Shown one piece after another: positions 45,979 through 57,700 of a DNA stretch of 64,000 bases. The position numbers were made by a program, and so were the translations under genes. The stretch spans positions 34,502,581-34,566,580 of the forward strand of contig OY294071.1 in the NCBI GenBank assembly GCA_958510875.1. The letters run 5' to 3'. Each line of letters starts with the position of its first letter. The first letter of the stretch is position 1. The notes below the pieces were generated by a model. The model saw only the letters and a program-made list of their open reading frames with translations, was not told where the DNA came from and ran no database searches. The stretch comes from Endomychus coccineus. Its lineage: Eukaryota; Arthropoda; Insecta; Coleoptera; Endomychidae.

Positions 45979-48900
45979 TTAATGGTCATAAGTAAACATG
46001 TAAGTTAGTGTATTTATATCATAGAACAGGCCAGGCTGGTTGTTCCTGAGTTCAATGTGTTCGGGAAACATCTCTGGTACATCAGAAATTATGGAGTCTT
46101 GAGACCCACAAGCAGATTCAGCTTCTTTCCTTTTCTTGCAATGGTCAATGATGATGTGGACAATAATCTGAAAATCATAAGTTAATGAAAGTAAACAAAC
46201 ATATTTATTATTCTATAAAAAGAATTTTCAATTAGAATGTACTTCAAAAATTTAATTTATTTGAATTGAATTTTCATGAAAACACAAATCCGTGTATTTA
46301 GAAACTACTGACAAAACGAGGTTTCTCTTCTCCAGCACGAAGGTACTCTGGAGAGAACTTCTGAAGCAGGAAATTATATTCCTGTCTTACTTTTAACCGT
46401 AGATTACGATTAAGCTTTTTAGAGCTTTCCGAAACCCTGAATTCTAGATTCTTCATTCGCTATGACCCCATAAAACCGTACTTTTCGAGAAAAATATACC
46501 CACGTTAGGTATCAGCAGTCTTCTAAAGACCCACAGAATATCTTACAGGGGCAATTTGATATTTTCGATTTATTTAGGACTTTTGTAAGCGGTAAGTATT
46601 GAAATTTGTGATTTTGGTCAACGTTAATGATTTGGATGAAACTACGTTATAATATGTTTCCATGGGTAAGAAATTATATTCCTGTCTTACTTTTAATCGT
46701 AGATTACGATTAAGCTTTTGAGAGCTTTCCGAAACACTGAATTCTAGAATTCGTCATGACCCCATAAAACCATACTTTTTAAGAAAAATATACCACCCTC
46801 ATTTGACTTCTAAAGACCCACAGAATAACTTACAGTGGCAATTTGATATTTTTAAGATTTTCGAATTTTTGAGATTTTCGTAAGGGGTAAAGTAAGTATG
46901 GAAAATTCCGTGATTTTGGTCAACGTTATTGATTGGGATGAAACGATGTCATAATATGTTTTTATGGATGAGAAATTATATTCATGTCTTACTTTTAACC
47001 GTAGATTACGGTTAAGCTTCTTAAAGCTTTCCGAAACCTTGAATTCTAGACTCCTCACTCGTTATGACCCCATAAAACCATACTTTTCAAGAAAAATATA
47101 CCCACATTTGATATCAGCAGTCTTCTAAAGTTAAAATATTACAGGGACAATTTGATATTTTTAAAATTTTTGATTTTTTGAGATTTTCGCAAGGGGTGTA
47201 TGGAAAATTTGTGATTTTGGTCAACGTTATTGATTGGGATGAAACGGCGTCATAACATGTTTTCATGGGTGAGAAATTATATTCCCGTATTACTTTTAAC
47301 CGTAGATTACGATTAAGCTTCTTAAAGCTTTCCGAAACCCTGAATTCTAGACTCATCATTCGTTATGACCCCATAAAACCATACTTGTGAAGAAAAATAT
47401 ACCCACATTTGATATCAGCAGTTTTCTAAAGACCCACAGAATATCTTACAGTGTCAATTTGATATTTTTAAAATTTTCGAATTTTTTAGATTTTCGTTAG
47501 AGCAATTATATTCCTGACTTACTTTCAACCCTAGATTACGATTAAGCCTTTTAGAGCTTTCCGAAACCCTGAATTCTAGACTCCTCATTCGTTATGACCC
47601 CATGAAACCATACTTTTCGAGAAAAATATACCAACATTTGAACCCACAGAATAACTAACAATGGCAATTTGAAATGTTTGATATTTTCGAATTTTTAAGA
47701 TTTTCGTAAGGGGTAAGTAAGTATGGAAAATTTGTGATTTTGGTCAACCTCATTTATCTGGTTGACACTGCATTATAATATGTTTTCATGGATAAGAAAC
47801 TATTTTCCTGTCTTACTTTTAACCTTAGATGAGACTTCCGAAATCCTATTTTCTAGTCTTCTCATAGAACCATAGTTTCGTAGAATAACGTAGCGAAATC
47901 GGTACCAGCAATGTTCTAAGAACCCACGGAATAAATTCCTGTGCTAATTCGGAGTATTTGTCTATTGCACAATACAATCAATACCCCCTATTATGTGATA
48001 TACTAATAATGACTCATCGAAATGTACTCGCATACAACTTCATATTAAGTGAATATTTTTCAGTTGCTTCAAAGCTAATTGGCGATGCGATAACAGAATC
48101 AATCGGGAAGCTTCAATTGTTTTTTAATTTGATTAATCACCGATTGTTTGATATGATTGTCTAAATAAATTAACAATTCTTTCTCAATATCCCTTACCAT
48201 TTACCTACAATGACTAATCGTTCAAGTCAAAATTCCATCAGGTCTAGTGATAAGATAGCAACTATCGATCTAACTGAAGTTTTCAAAGTTATTTCACAGC
48301 GGTTCAAGTTTTCATTATAAATAATATCAAAAATCTCGACAAAAATCCTCCCAAGAAACATCTTTCATGATTCAAATAGATTCAAACAAGCGTTTCCCTT
48401 CGAATAGCAATTATTGGTCTTCCAGAGTGAGAAAAATAATCATATAGAATTGATTTGAACCTCAACAAAATGACGGGCTGCAAGTCAATAAACTTTTTCG
48501 AACTGCTCTATCAGGCACCATCGGTCGTTGAGCGGCTCAAAAACTATCAGCACTTTTGGTAATTTTATCTAAATTGTTCAAGACACTTACCAACACGTTC
48601 GCGACGAACACTCCTATCACGAATCCTACGCATCTGAACAGAAAGTAGTCAATGCTGCCTCCGATGTACGTGAAGATCAGCAGGAACATGATGATGCTAG
48701 TTGTTAAGGCCATGATGATGCTCATAACGATGTTCGAAAGCAAAACGAAAATTACGTGTACAGACACCATGAAACTTAGTGTCAGAACTGAAATTGCCAA
48801 TGTGTGGTAGAAGTGAATGTCATTTTTGTTTATCGGCATGATACTGGAACATCGGGCTTTAATGTATTCTTCATTAGAGTCAATACAGGATTTGACAATG

Positions 48901-49912
48901 CAAGAGCATCGATCCGCAGCAATCTTCTCACTGTTGGAGAACTCCATCAGGAAGAAGGCACACCAAAAGACAATAACAAACATACCTGGATAGATAAATG
49001 ATATTATTAGTTCATCGAATAAGACATTTTGCAAACGGATCTAGTGTCTTTTTGATATCAACTCTTTCTCTCTTTATCAACTAGGTACTCCTTTTTAGTA
49101 AACTTATTACCTGAATGGCGAGCAAACAATATTGTTCATTCAGTTCGAATATGTCCACAAAATAATTATTCACTTATTCAAGTGGCGTTTTTACCAATCA
49201 ATTGTATACGCCAGAGCGAAGCAGATCTTTGAAAATAAGAGCATAGATATTCATCAATAATATTCAGTGCACCTTCATCAAACTTGCTTTAAGATAGATG
49301 TTTTGTACAATATAAGATTGATATTGAACAATTCACAATTCAGGGATAAAGGTTCAAAATGTTTTAATTGGCTAATCGCTTAAGAATCGGGAATACCTGT
49401 TTCAGATAAATTTAATAATCACGGATTATCTAAATGAGGACCCTAAATTCGATATGAAGGCAAGCTACAATGTAATGTAGACCGCTTTGAGCGCGCACAG
49501 CTAATACATGGCAAGCGTAGCAAATGAAGAAAAATGAACTCTGATACCATGGTTATGTAATATAAAATTAACAACTAGCTATTTGAATTTCGTAAGGGCT
49601 GTTTTTCTCTGTAGTGGATCTGAGGAAATTTATGAACCACAGCGATCTAAACTCCTGAGTTCAATAGAACACATTTGAATTTCTGAAAACATATCTCTAA
49701 AGCAGATATGTATCTCGATGTCAACAATAAAATAATCAATTAGAAATAACACCATGATTAGCGAGTGATGTAAATAGATCTCATTAGGATTAATTCTCAA
49801 AAGTATTTATTCTCTTATACCCCAAAATTAGGAGGAAAATTTTGTGGTTCTTTCAGTTTCAATAATTGATATTCAATTATAACTAAAAGATCTTACTCAT
49901 GATAAGCTTCAT
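45979..49912 (-). CDS. Four-pass membrane protein, three exons (membrane family member 2, 199 aa)
   Basis: Minus-strand exons are 49912-49897 (ATG, 16 nt, donor GTAAGA), 48985-48591 (acceptor TATCCAG, donor GTAAGT) and 46167-45979 (acceptor TTTTCAG). Phases 1 and 0 join 199 residues. Hydrophobic segments are at about 2-20, 68-90, 93-116 and 123-146. A Cys-containing loop lies between the first two, and a polar tail of about 50 residues follows. The block YHTxxI ... DxFxFRxxGFxIGVxxANxL is shared with the gene at 52713-54673. Intron 2 contains a 300-bp tandem array. A TATA box and initiator precede exon 1. No known family was recognised; odorant-receptor signatures are absent. Confidence 0.75.
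46316..47935. repeat. Tandem array, period about 300 bp
   Basis: Units begin near 46376, 46670, 46972, 47273, 47505 and 47805 and share TTACTTTTAACCGTAGATTA, CTTTCCGAAACCCTGAATTC and ATGACCCCATAAAACCATAC. One unit is shortened (about 230 bp). The array lies within intron 2 of the 45979-49912 gene. Confidence 0.9.
47936..48590. other. Rest of intron 2 of membrane gene 2
   Basis: No additional exon or element was recognised. Confidence 0.3.
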
Positions 49913-49959
49913 TTTGAACGGTATTCTTTCACGATTCAAGCACTCTAAGCGTCACTAGT

Positions 49960-49990
49960 ACTGATGGAACTTAATGACAGCCTTATATAG
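49960..49990 (-). promoter_or_regulatory. Core promoter of membrane gene 2
   Basis: On the minus strand a TATA box (CTATATAAGG, 49990-49981) is followed by the arthropod initiator TCAGT (49964-49960). The spacing from the TATA start to the initiator A is about 27 bases, and the ATG at 49912 lies about 50 bases further on. Confidence 0.6.
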
Positions 49991-50830
49991 GCTAAATAGT
50001 GACTTAGAAGTACCGAGTAATTAGTTGGTACCGGTGTAGTTGGTAACTATTCCGGTGCTAAACGAAGCATTGGCGTATCTTCTTAGTACCACTTGAATTT
50101 AAATTAATATATTAAACATTATACATTTCACCACATATTTTTATTCTCTGCACCATTTTGTGTCCAATCATTTTTCCATAAAGCTTTTTACAATAAGTAT
50201 TTGATAGAAACTATATTCAGAAGGCCATGATATTATTTTATTCACGTTGAAAAGATAAAGGTACAGGATTTGGAGGTTCGAATATTTTGTTTGTTTTATC
50301 CCAAATCTTCAAAGCATATTATTCGAAAGTGCGGCAGTTTTCTGTGAACGCTTCATAATACCCGAATAAGTTTTGTTGCCTTAACCACCAAGAATATTAA
50401 GACTGTTTGGAAATTTCAATGCAGATAGCTCTAAGCCAACAAAATTTTGATTAGTCGTCCTTGAGGATAAACAATGGCAGAAACTATAGCGGTCAACAAA
50501 AGCCAGATTATGTTCAGAATCTCGGACAACGTTACTATCTTGTTGAAACGTTTCTACAAAAGAAAGTGTATTTCATCAAAATATGCTATCAGGATACATC
50601 AAACATGATCCGTATCAAATTTAGTTTAATGTAATTTTTTTACGGCTTTCATGTCATATCAAATCTGCAATTCCCGAAAAACGTCAGAAATCCTAAATCG
50701 TAATAAGTTTCAAGGTATATCTATAGATATAAAGTCATGTTTGTTTGTTTTTGTAAAAAACTACAGTTTTATTCCAGTAACTATGTATACGTCAAATTTC
50801 GAAAAAACTGTCGCATCCCCGTTTCCTACC
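49991..50830. other. Intergenic, no supported gene
   Basis: Upstream region of membrane gene 2. No repeat or coding motif recognised. Confidence 0.3.
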
Positions 50831-52015
50831 CCTTAGAGCAAATAAGTACCGATCTTGATGAAATTTTGCCCACTTGATCTACAAAACAATAAGAAAGTCA
50901 CAGTCAACGTGGGGTTTGGAAAACTACCCCACCCCTTAAAGCTTAATACAAGATTTCTATCAATTTTGCACACTTCTCAAGAAGTCTTGTTCCCACGAGA
51001 TTCGAAAAAGCTACCCCATCCACCTTTTCCACCTCTTAAAGCTGATAAGTACAAAATTTTGATGAAATTTTGAACACTTGACCTCTAGGAAAGTCTTGTC
51101 TACATGAGATTTCGGAGAAACTACCCCATCTTCCTTTTCCCCTCTTAAATCTGATAAGTACAAGATTGAGATGAAATTTTGTACACTTGACCCCCAGGAA
51201 AGTCCTGTCTACATGAGATTTCGGAAAAACTACCCCATCTTCCTTTTCCCCCTCTTAAATCTGATAAGTACAAGATTGAGATGAAATTTTGTACACTTGA
51301 CTCCCAGGAAAGTCCTGTCTACATGAGATTTCGGAAAAACTACCCTTTCCTCCTTTTCCACCTCTTAAATCTGATAAGTAAAAGATTTAGATGAAATTTT
51401 GTACACTTGACTCCCAGGAAAATCCTGTCTACATGCAATTTCGGAAAAACTACCCCTTCCTCCTTTTCCACCTCTTAAAGCAGATAAGTACAAGATTTCG
51501 ATGAAATTTTGTACACCGGACCTCCAGGAAAGTTCTGTCTACATGAGATTTCCGAAAAACTAGCCCATCCTCCTTTTGCACCTCTTATATCTGATAAGTA
51601 CAAGATTTAGATGAACTTTTATACACTTGACCTTCATAAAAGGCCTGTCTTCATGAGATTTCGGAAAAACTACCCCATCCTCCTTTTCCCCTTCTTAAAT
51701 CTGATAAGTAAAAGATTTAGATGAAATTTTGTACACTTGACCTTCAGGAAAGTCTTGTCTACATGATATTTTGGAAAAACTACCCCTTCCTCCTTTTCCA
51801 CCTCTTAAAGCTGATAAGTATAAGATGTCTATGAAATTTGCACACTCTCTAGGAAGTCCTGCCTACATGAGATTTCGGAAAACTCATCCTCATTTTTTAC
51901 CTCTTGAAGCTGATAAGTACAATATTTCAATGAAGTTTTGCAGACTTGACCAGGAAATCCTGTCTAGATGACATTGGGGAAAACTACTTTGTCACCCCTT
52001 AAGGTAAATTAAAAA
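50830..52015. repeat. Minisatellite, period about 110 bp
   Basis: About ten units contain CTGATAAGTACAAGATTTAG, ATGAAATTTTGTACACTTGA and GTCTACATGAGATTTCGGA, with AAACTACCCC near 50924, 51118, 51226, 51446, 51667 and 51777. Edge units are more diverged. Confidence 0.9.
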
Positions 52016-52712
52016 AAACTACCCAATCCGTAAGTAAGTACCGTAAGCAGCGGCAATTCAGCTATTATTCAAAAATTGTTAATGTTAACAATGAGACGAT
52101 CATGGTTAGTTAGGTGTCGCGAATAATATGATACTCCTGATGACGTTTAAATTCAAGTTCAACCCAAGGGGTGTTAGAGGTGGGGTGGGGAAGGGGATAC
52201 ATGGTAAAATTTGGCACGAGAACCGCTGTTTATATCAGCTATAGTACTTTAATGAGAGGGAAACATTCTGGTTAATCATGTTAATAATGGAATCAGACCG
52301 TACTTGGCAAGATGCAAGATTTCAATAATTTTTGACAGAGGCAATGTGCATAAAACGACAACTAGATTTGTATTTAATCCCTTACCACTTTATTCAATGG
52401 TTCTGAAGGAGAAAAGGTATTTCGGATAAAAGAAATTGATATCAGCATATCAATTCCATTGTCATATTCCGAAATTTACAATTTTGGTGGCATGTCAAAC
52501 CAACAATATTCGAAAAACGTCAAGACTCGCAAATATTTCAAAACGTTGTAAATCCCGTACTTCTATAAGTTTCCTAGTATATCAAAAAAAATTTCAAACA
52601 GTGACAGCAGCTTAATGAAACAATCATTATTCATAACATATTTATTAGGACATCAGAATAAATCGAATTACAGTTAATTCCAAAAACTACAAATAAATTG
52701 GAAACTATGAAA
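52016..52712. other. Intergenic, no supported gene
   Basis: Downstream flank of the minus-strand gene ending at 52713. Nothing recognised. Confidence 0.3.
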
Positions 52713-54673
52713 CTAGATACCTAAAATGTAATTCACAGTAGTTGATATGAAAGCTCGAACAGCTCCATCTATTCGTGGGAATACGACCTTGATGTACTTC
52801 TGGTAGAAGAGATCTGCAATAATCTATAAAAATACAATAGACTTGTAATTTGTAATAAGTCACCAAAGCCAGCTATAGATACAGAAAGTTTTGATGTTGA
52901 GCATAATTAGATGACTTAAGTCAGATTTGTGAGTCAATGAAATTTTTCATTAAAGTTGTATGTTTACTTACAAGTATTCATAATTATTATATTTTAGATT
53001 CTAATATTATCATCTGCATGATGATGTAATAATCGAAACCTGAGTAACGGAAATTACAAATATAAGTGATAGTGAATATAATAGTGTTTCATTTTACTAT
53101 TATGAATTGAATTTCATATCACAAAATAAAGGATGATATAATAGAATTTTTAATCAGAAATGTTTACTTCGTTATTATTACCCAGTAACGGAGACAGTAG
53201 AGTTTACATAACGATAGAAAAGTTCTGAATTTTATATTCATACCAATCGATAAATGTTGGTCAAAAGAATTTTCTATCTATTATCAATCAATAGACGTGA
53301 AATCTTGAACATAGTTAAAAATTTTCAAGCAAACGAGAATGAAACAAAACCAAATTTTCGGATTCCGGGGCGATAGAGCGACGTAGTTTTTTCTACTAGG
53401 GAAGTTGTTTGTAATGCTTAGAAGCCTTAGAAAAAGTTCAAGCAAAGCATATTCTGCCCCATCTTAGAGGCGTGACGCCAAAGTTCGGGTTGTTGCTCAT
53501 CAAGCTACCATGAAGGGCATGGAGGCTCATACTGTTGTATGATCACCATGAGTCTCTAACTAAAACTTTTCTCACAAGAAAATCGCTTCTACTTGTAAAA
53601 TTTTATCAGTCCTAGGCAGCATTTCGTGGTATGTCTTCGGGTTCTTCAATGCATGAACGAAAATACCTTAAAGCCCGATGCTTAAAGGATTGAATCGCTT
53701 CCCCCACAAGCAACTAGTTCAGCTCGGTTTAGATTCATCAATATGTGAACTAATACCAAACCTAAATATTCTACATTTTGAAATAAATTTATAAGTAATA
53801 TAACTTACCAGCATATTTGCAATACATACTCCAATCAGAAAACCCAAGATTCTGAATTCAAAGCAATCCCAATCATTTGCCAAGTACGAGCAAGATAAGC
53901 TGACAGTAGAAAACGTTGTAATAGTGACCAGAAAAACGCTTAGAATGAATGCTCGATAGATCATGAAGACGATATGTATCAGTGCTAATAAACAAGCCAC
54001 AAGAGCTGCGATTGGTACTGTATGATACCTGTGCCAGTCAGATTTCATGAAAATCTTCAACTGTTTGGAATATGAATGATTAAATAAAACAGCATCCTCC
54101 GTAACATTGTCACATAATCTCTGGAAGAAGAGTCTGTGGTTGTTTATGGCCTCAGATATGAAGAAAATGATCCAGAACGATAACATTGCAATGGCTGGAA
54201 CAAAAAATAAAGATTATTACAAGAATAATAGGTGGGTTGTACTGGATGGTAAAATGGAACCACCAACTAATTTGGATCAATGGAGGATGGAGGAAAAATA
54301 CTACAGACTTACACAGTGTGATCTTAATTGGAAAAAACGGCATCGGTCAACACAACAGCATCAAATAAATGGCCAAAATCCAAACGATTCTCACATTTTA
54401 TAAAAATGTAATGTTGAGGTAATTATTGGAAATTGTCCTAGGCGATCTTATTGTGAGTGTATAATCCTGCTACAGGCCACAACATGATTTTATTATGGTT
54501 AGTGTCTATATAAAGCGGTATTCAAGATCTCCACAAACTATATAACGTTGTGGTTAATCATAGTCCGAGGTTAAAAATAACTTGCGAATCGAATTTCGCA
54601 TCATCGGAAACGTAATATTGACGAAATTCATGCTGATTTATATAACACTATTCTTACCTATGAATAATCTCAT
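52713..54673 (-). CDS. Four-pass membrane protein, three exons (membrane family member 3, 170 aa)
   Basis: Minus-strand exons are 54673-54658 (ATG, 16 nt, donor GTAAGA), 54194-53809 (acceptor TGTTCCAG, donor GTAAGT) and 52823-52713 (acceptor TTTATAG). Phases 1 and 0 join 170 residues. Exon 1 length and both phases equal those of the gene at 45979-49912. Hydrophobic segments are at about 3-20, 66-88, 90-111 and 117-140. The conserved block HRYHT ... FRILGFLIGVCIANML aligns with its paralogue. The C-terminal exon (IIADLFYQKYIKVV) differs in its tail. The satellite array starts about 90 bases upstream of the ATG, so the promoter must be very close or inside the array. Confidence 0.75.
52824..53808 (-). 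other. Intron 2 of membrane gene 3
   Basis: About 53340-53700 is GC-richer than its surroundings and might be an unidentified repeat. No coding motif was found. Confidence 0.35.
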
Positions 54674-54761
54674 CTTGGGATTGGAATTACCAAAATTCTT
54701 CTGGAAGTTATCTAAAACAATAATGCATGCAGATAATTCATAGATATGACGTTTTCCAAGA

Positions 54762-57700
54762 TACGCATCAAAAGTGGTTCCTAAATGCGTAGCGCGACGT
54801 TTTCGTGTTTCAATAAAGATATTCTGGGCATCGCAAAGATACTTTCTGATCAATTTTAAATAGTTTGGTTAAAAAGTGAGTTAACCATTTATTACAAGAT
54901 TTGACCAGAACCACTAACGAAACATTAACATAATGAAAGCAGAGCAAAGTAAAAACGCTTCAAGAGTGGTTCCTAAATATGTAGCGTGACGTTTTCGTGT
55001 TTCAATAAAGATATTCTGGGCATCGCAAAAATACGTTCTGATCAATTTCAAATTGTTTGGTTAAAAAGTGAGTTAACCATTTATTACTAGATTAGACCAG
55101 AGCCACTAAAGAAACATTAACATAATGAAAGCTTGGCAAAATAAAAAGGCTTCAAGAGTGGTTCCTAAATGTGTAGCGTGACGTTTTCCTGTTCCCATAA
55201 AGATATTCTGGGTATCGCAAAGATACTTTCTGATCAATTTTAAATAGTTTGGTTAAAAAGTCAGTTAACCATTTATTACAAGATTAGAACAGAACCACTA
55301 AAGAAACATTAGCATAATGAAAGCATAGCAATGTAAAAACGCTCCAGGAGTGGTTCCTTAATGTGTAGCGTGACGTTTTCGTGTTTCAATGGGCATCGCA
55401 CAGATACTTTCTGATCAATTTTGAATTGTTTGGTTAAAAAGTGAGTTAACCATTCATCACAAGATTAGACCAGAACCACTAAAGAAACATTAACATAATG
55501 AAAGCATGGCAAAGTAAAAACGCTTCAAGAGTGGTTTCTAAATGTGTAGCGTGACGTTTTCGTGTTTCAATAAAGATATTCTGGGCATCGCAAAGATACT
55601 TTCTGATCAATTTTAAATAGTTTGGTTGAAAAGTGAGTCAACCATTTATTACAAGATTAGACCAGAACCACTGAAGAAACATTAACATAATGAAAGCATA
55701 AGCAAAGTAAAAACGCTTCAAGAATGGTTCCTAAATGTGTAGCGTGACATTTTCGTGTTTCAATGAAGATATTCTGGGCATCGCAAAGATACTTTCTGAT
55801 CAATTTTGAATAGTTTGGTAAAAAGTGAGTTAACCATTTATTACAAGATTAGACCAGAACCACTAAAGAAACATTAACATAATGAAAGCATAGCAAAGTA
55901 AAAACGCTTCAAGATTGGTTCCTAGATGTGTATCGTGACGTTTTCGTGTTTCAATAAGGATATTCTGGGCATCGCAAAGATACTTTCTGATCAATTTTAA
56001 ATAGTTTGGTCGAAAAGTGAGTTAACCATTTATTACAAGATTAGACCAGAACCACTAAAGAAACATTAACATAATGAAAGCATAGCAAAGTAAAAACGCT
56101 TCAAGACTGGTTCCTAGATGTGTAGCGTGACGTTTTCGTGTTTCAATAAAGATATTCTGGGCATCGCAAAGATACTTTCTGATCAATTTTGAATAGTTTG
56201 GTAAAAAGTGAGTTAACCGTTTATTACAAGATTAGACCAGAACCACTAAAGAAACATTAACATAATGAAAGCATAGCAAAGTAAAAACGCTTCAAGATTG
56301 GTTCCTAGATGTGTATCGTGACGTTTTCGTGTTTCAATAAAGATATTCTGGGCCTCGCAAAGACACTTTCTGATCAATTTCAAATAGTTTGATTAAAAAG
56401 TGAGTTAACCATTTATTACAAGATTAGACCAGAACCACTAAAGAAACATTAACATAATGAAAGCATAGCAAAGTAAAAACGCTTCAGGATTGGTTCCTAG
56501 ATGTGTATCGTGACGTTTTCGTGTTTCAATAAAGATATTCTGGGCCTCGCAAAGATACTTTCCGATCAATTTTGAATAGTTTGGTTAAAAAGTGAGTTAA
56601 CCATTTATTACAAGATAAGACCAGAACCACTAAAGAAACATTAGTATAATGAAAGCATAGCAAAGTAAAAACGCTTCAAGAGTGGTTCATAAATGTGTAG
56701 CGTAACGTTTTTCGTGTTTCAATGAAGATATTCTGGGCATAGCAAAGATACTTTCTGATCAATTTTAAATAGTTTGGTTAAAACGTGAGTCAACCATTTA
56801 TTACAAGATTAGACCAGAACCACTAAAGAAACATTAACATAATGAAAGCATAGCAAAGTAAAATCGCTTCAAGATTGGTTCCTAGATGTGTAGCGTGACG
56901 TTTTCGTGTTTCAATAAAGATATTCTGGGCATCGCAAAGATACGTTCTGATCAATTTTGAATAGTTTGGTAAAAAGTGAGTTAACCGTTTATTACAAGAT
57001 TAGACCAGAACCACTAAAGAAACATTAACATAATGAAAGCATAGCAAAGTAAAAACGCTTCAAGATTGGTTCCTAGATGTGTATCGTGACGTTTTCGTGT
57101 TTCAATAAGGATATTCTGGGCATCGCAAAGATACTTTCTGATCAATTTCAAATAGTTTGGTCGAAAAGTGAGTTAACCATTTATTACAAGATTAGACCAG
57201 AACCACTAAAGAAACATTAACATAATGAAAGCATAGCAAAGTAAAAACGCTTCAAGATTGGTTCCTAGATGTGTAGCGTGACGTTTTCGTGTTTCAATAA
57301 AGATATTCTGGTCATCGCAAAGATACTTTCTGATCAATTTCAAATAGTTTGGTTAAAAAGTGAGTTAACCATTTATTACAAGATTAGACCAGAACCACTA
57401 AAGAAACATTAGTATAATGAAAGCATAGCAAAGTAAAAACGCTTCAAGATTGGTTCCTAGCTGTGTATCGTGACGTTTTCGTGTTTCAATAAGGATATTC
57501 TGGGCATCGCAAAGATACTTTCTGATCAATTTTAAATAGTTTGGTCGAAAAGTGAGTTAACCATTTATTACAAGATTAGACCAGAACCACTAAAGAAACA
57601 TTAACATAATGAAAGCATAGCAAAGTAAAAACGCTTCAAGATTGGTTCCTAGATGTGTAGCGTGACGTTTTCGTGTTTCAATAAAGATATTCTGGGCATC

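Noticed and set aside
45979..54673. Odorant or gustatory receptor genes
   Set aside because: The predicted proteins are only 170-199 residues with about four hydrophobic segments and lack receptor C-terminal signatures.
54638..54853. 71-codon minus-strand ORF
   Set aside because: Its first part runs through satellite monomer sequence; only the final stretch overlaps the real 16-nt first exon of the gene at 52713-54673.
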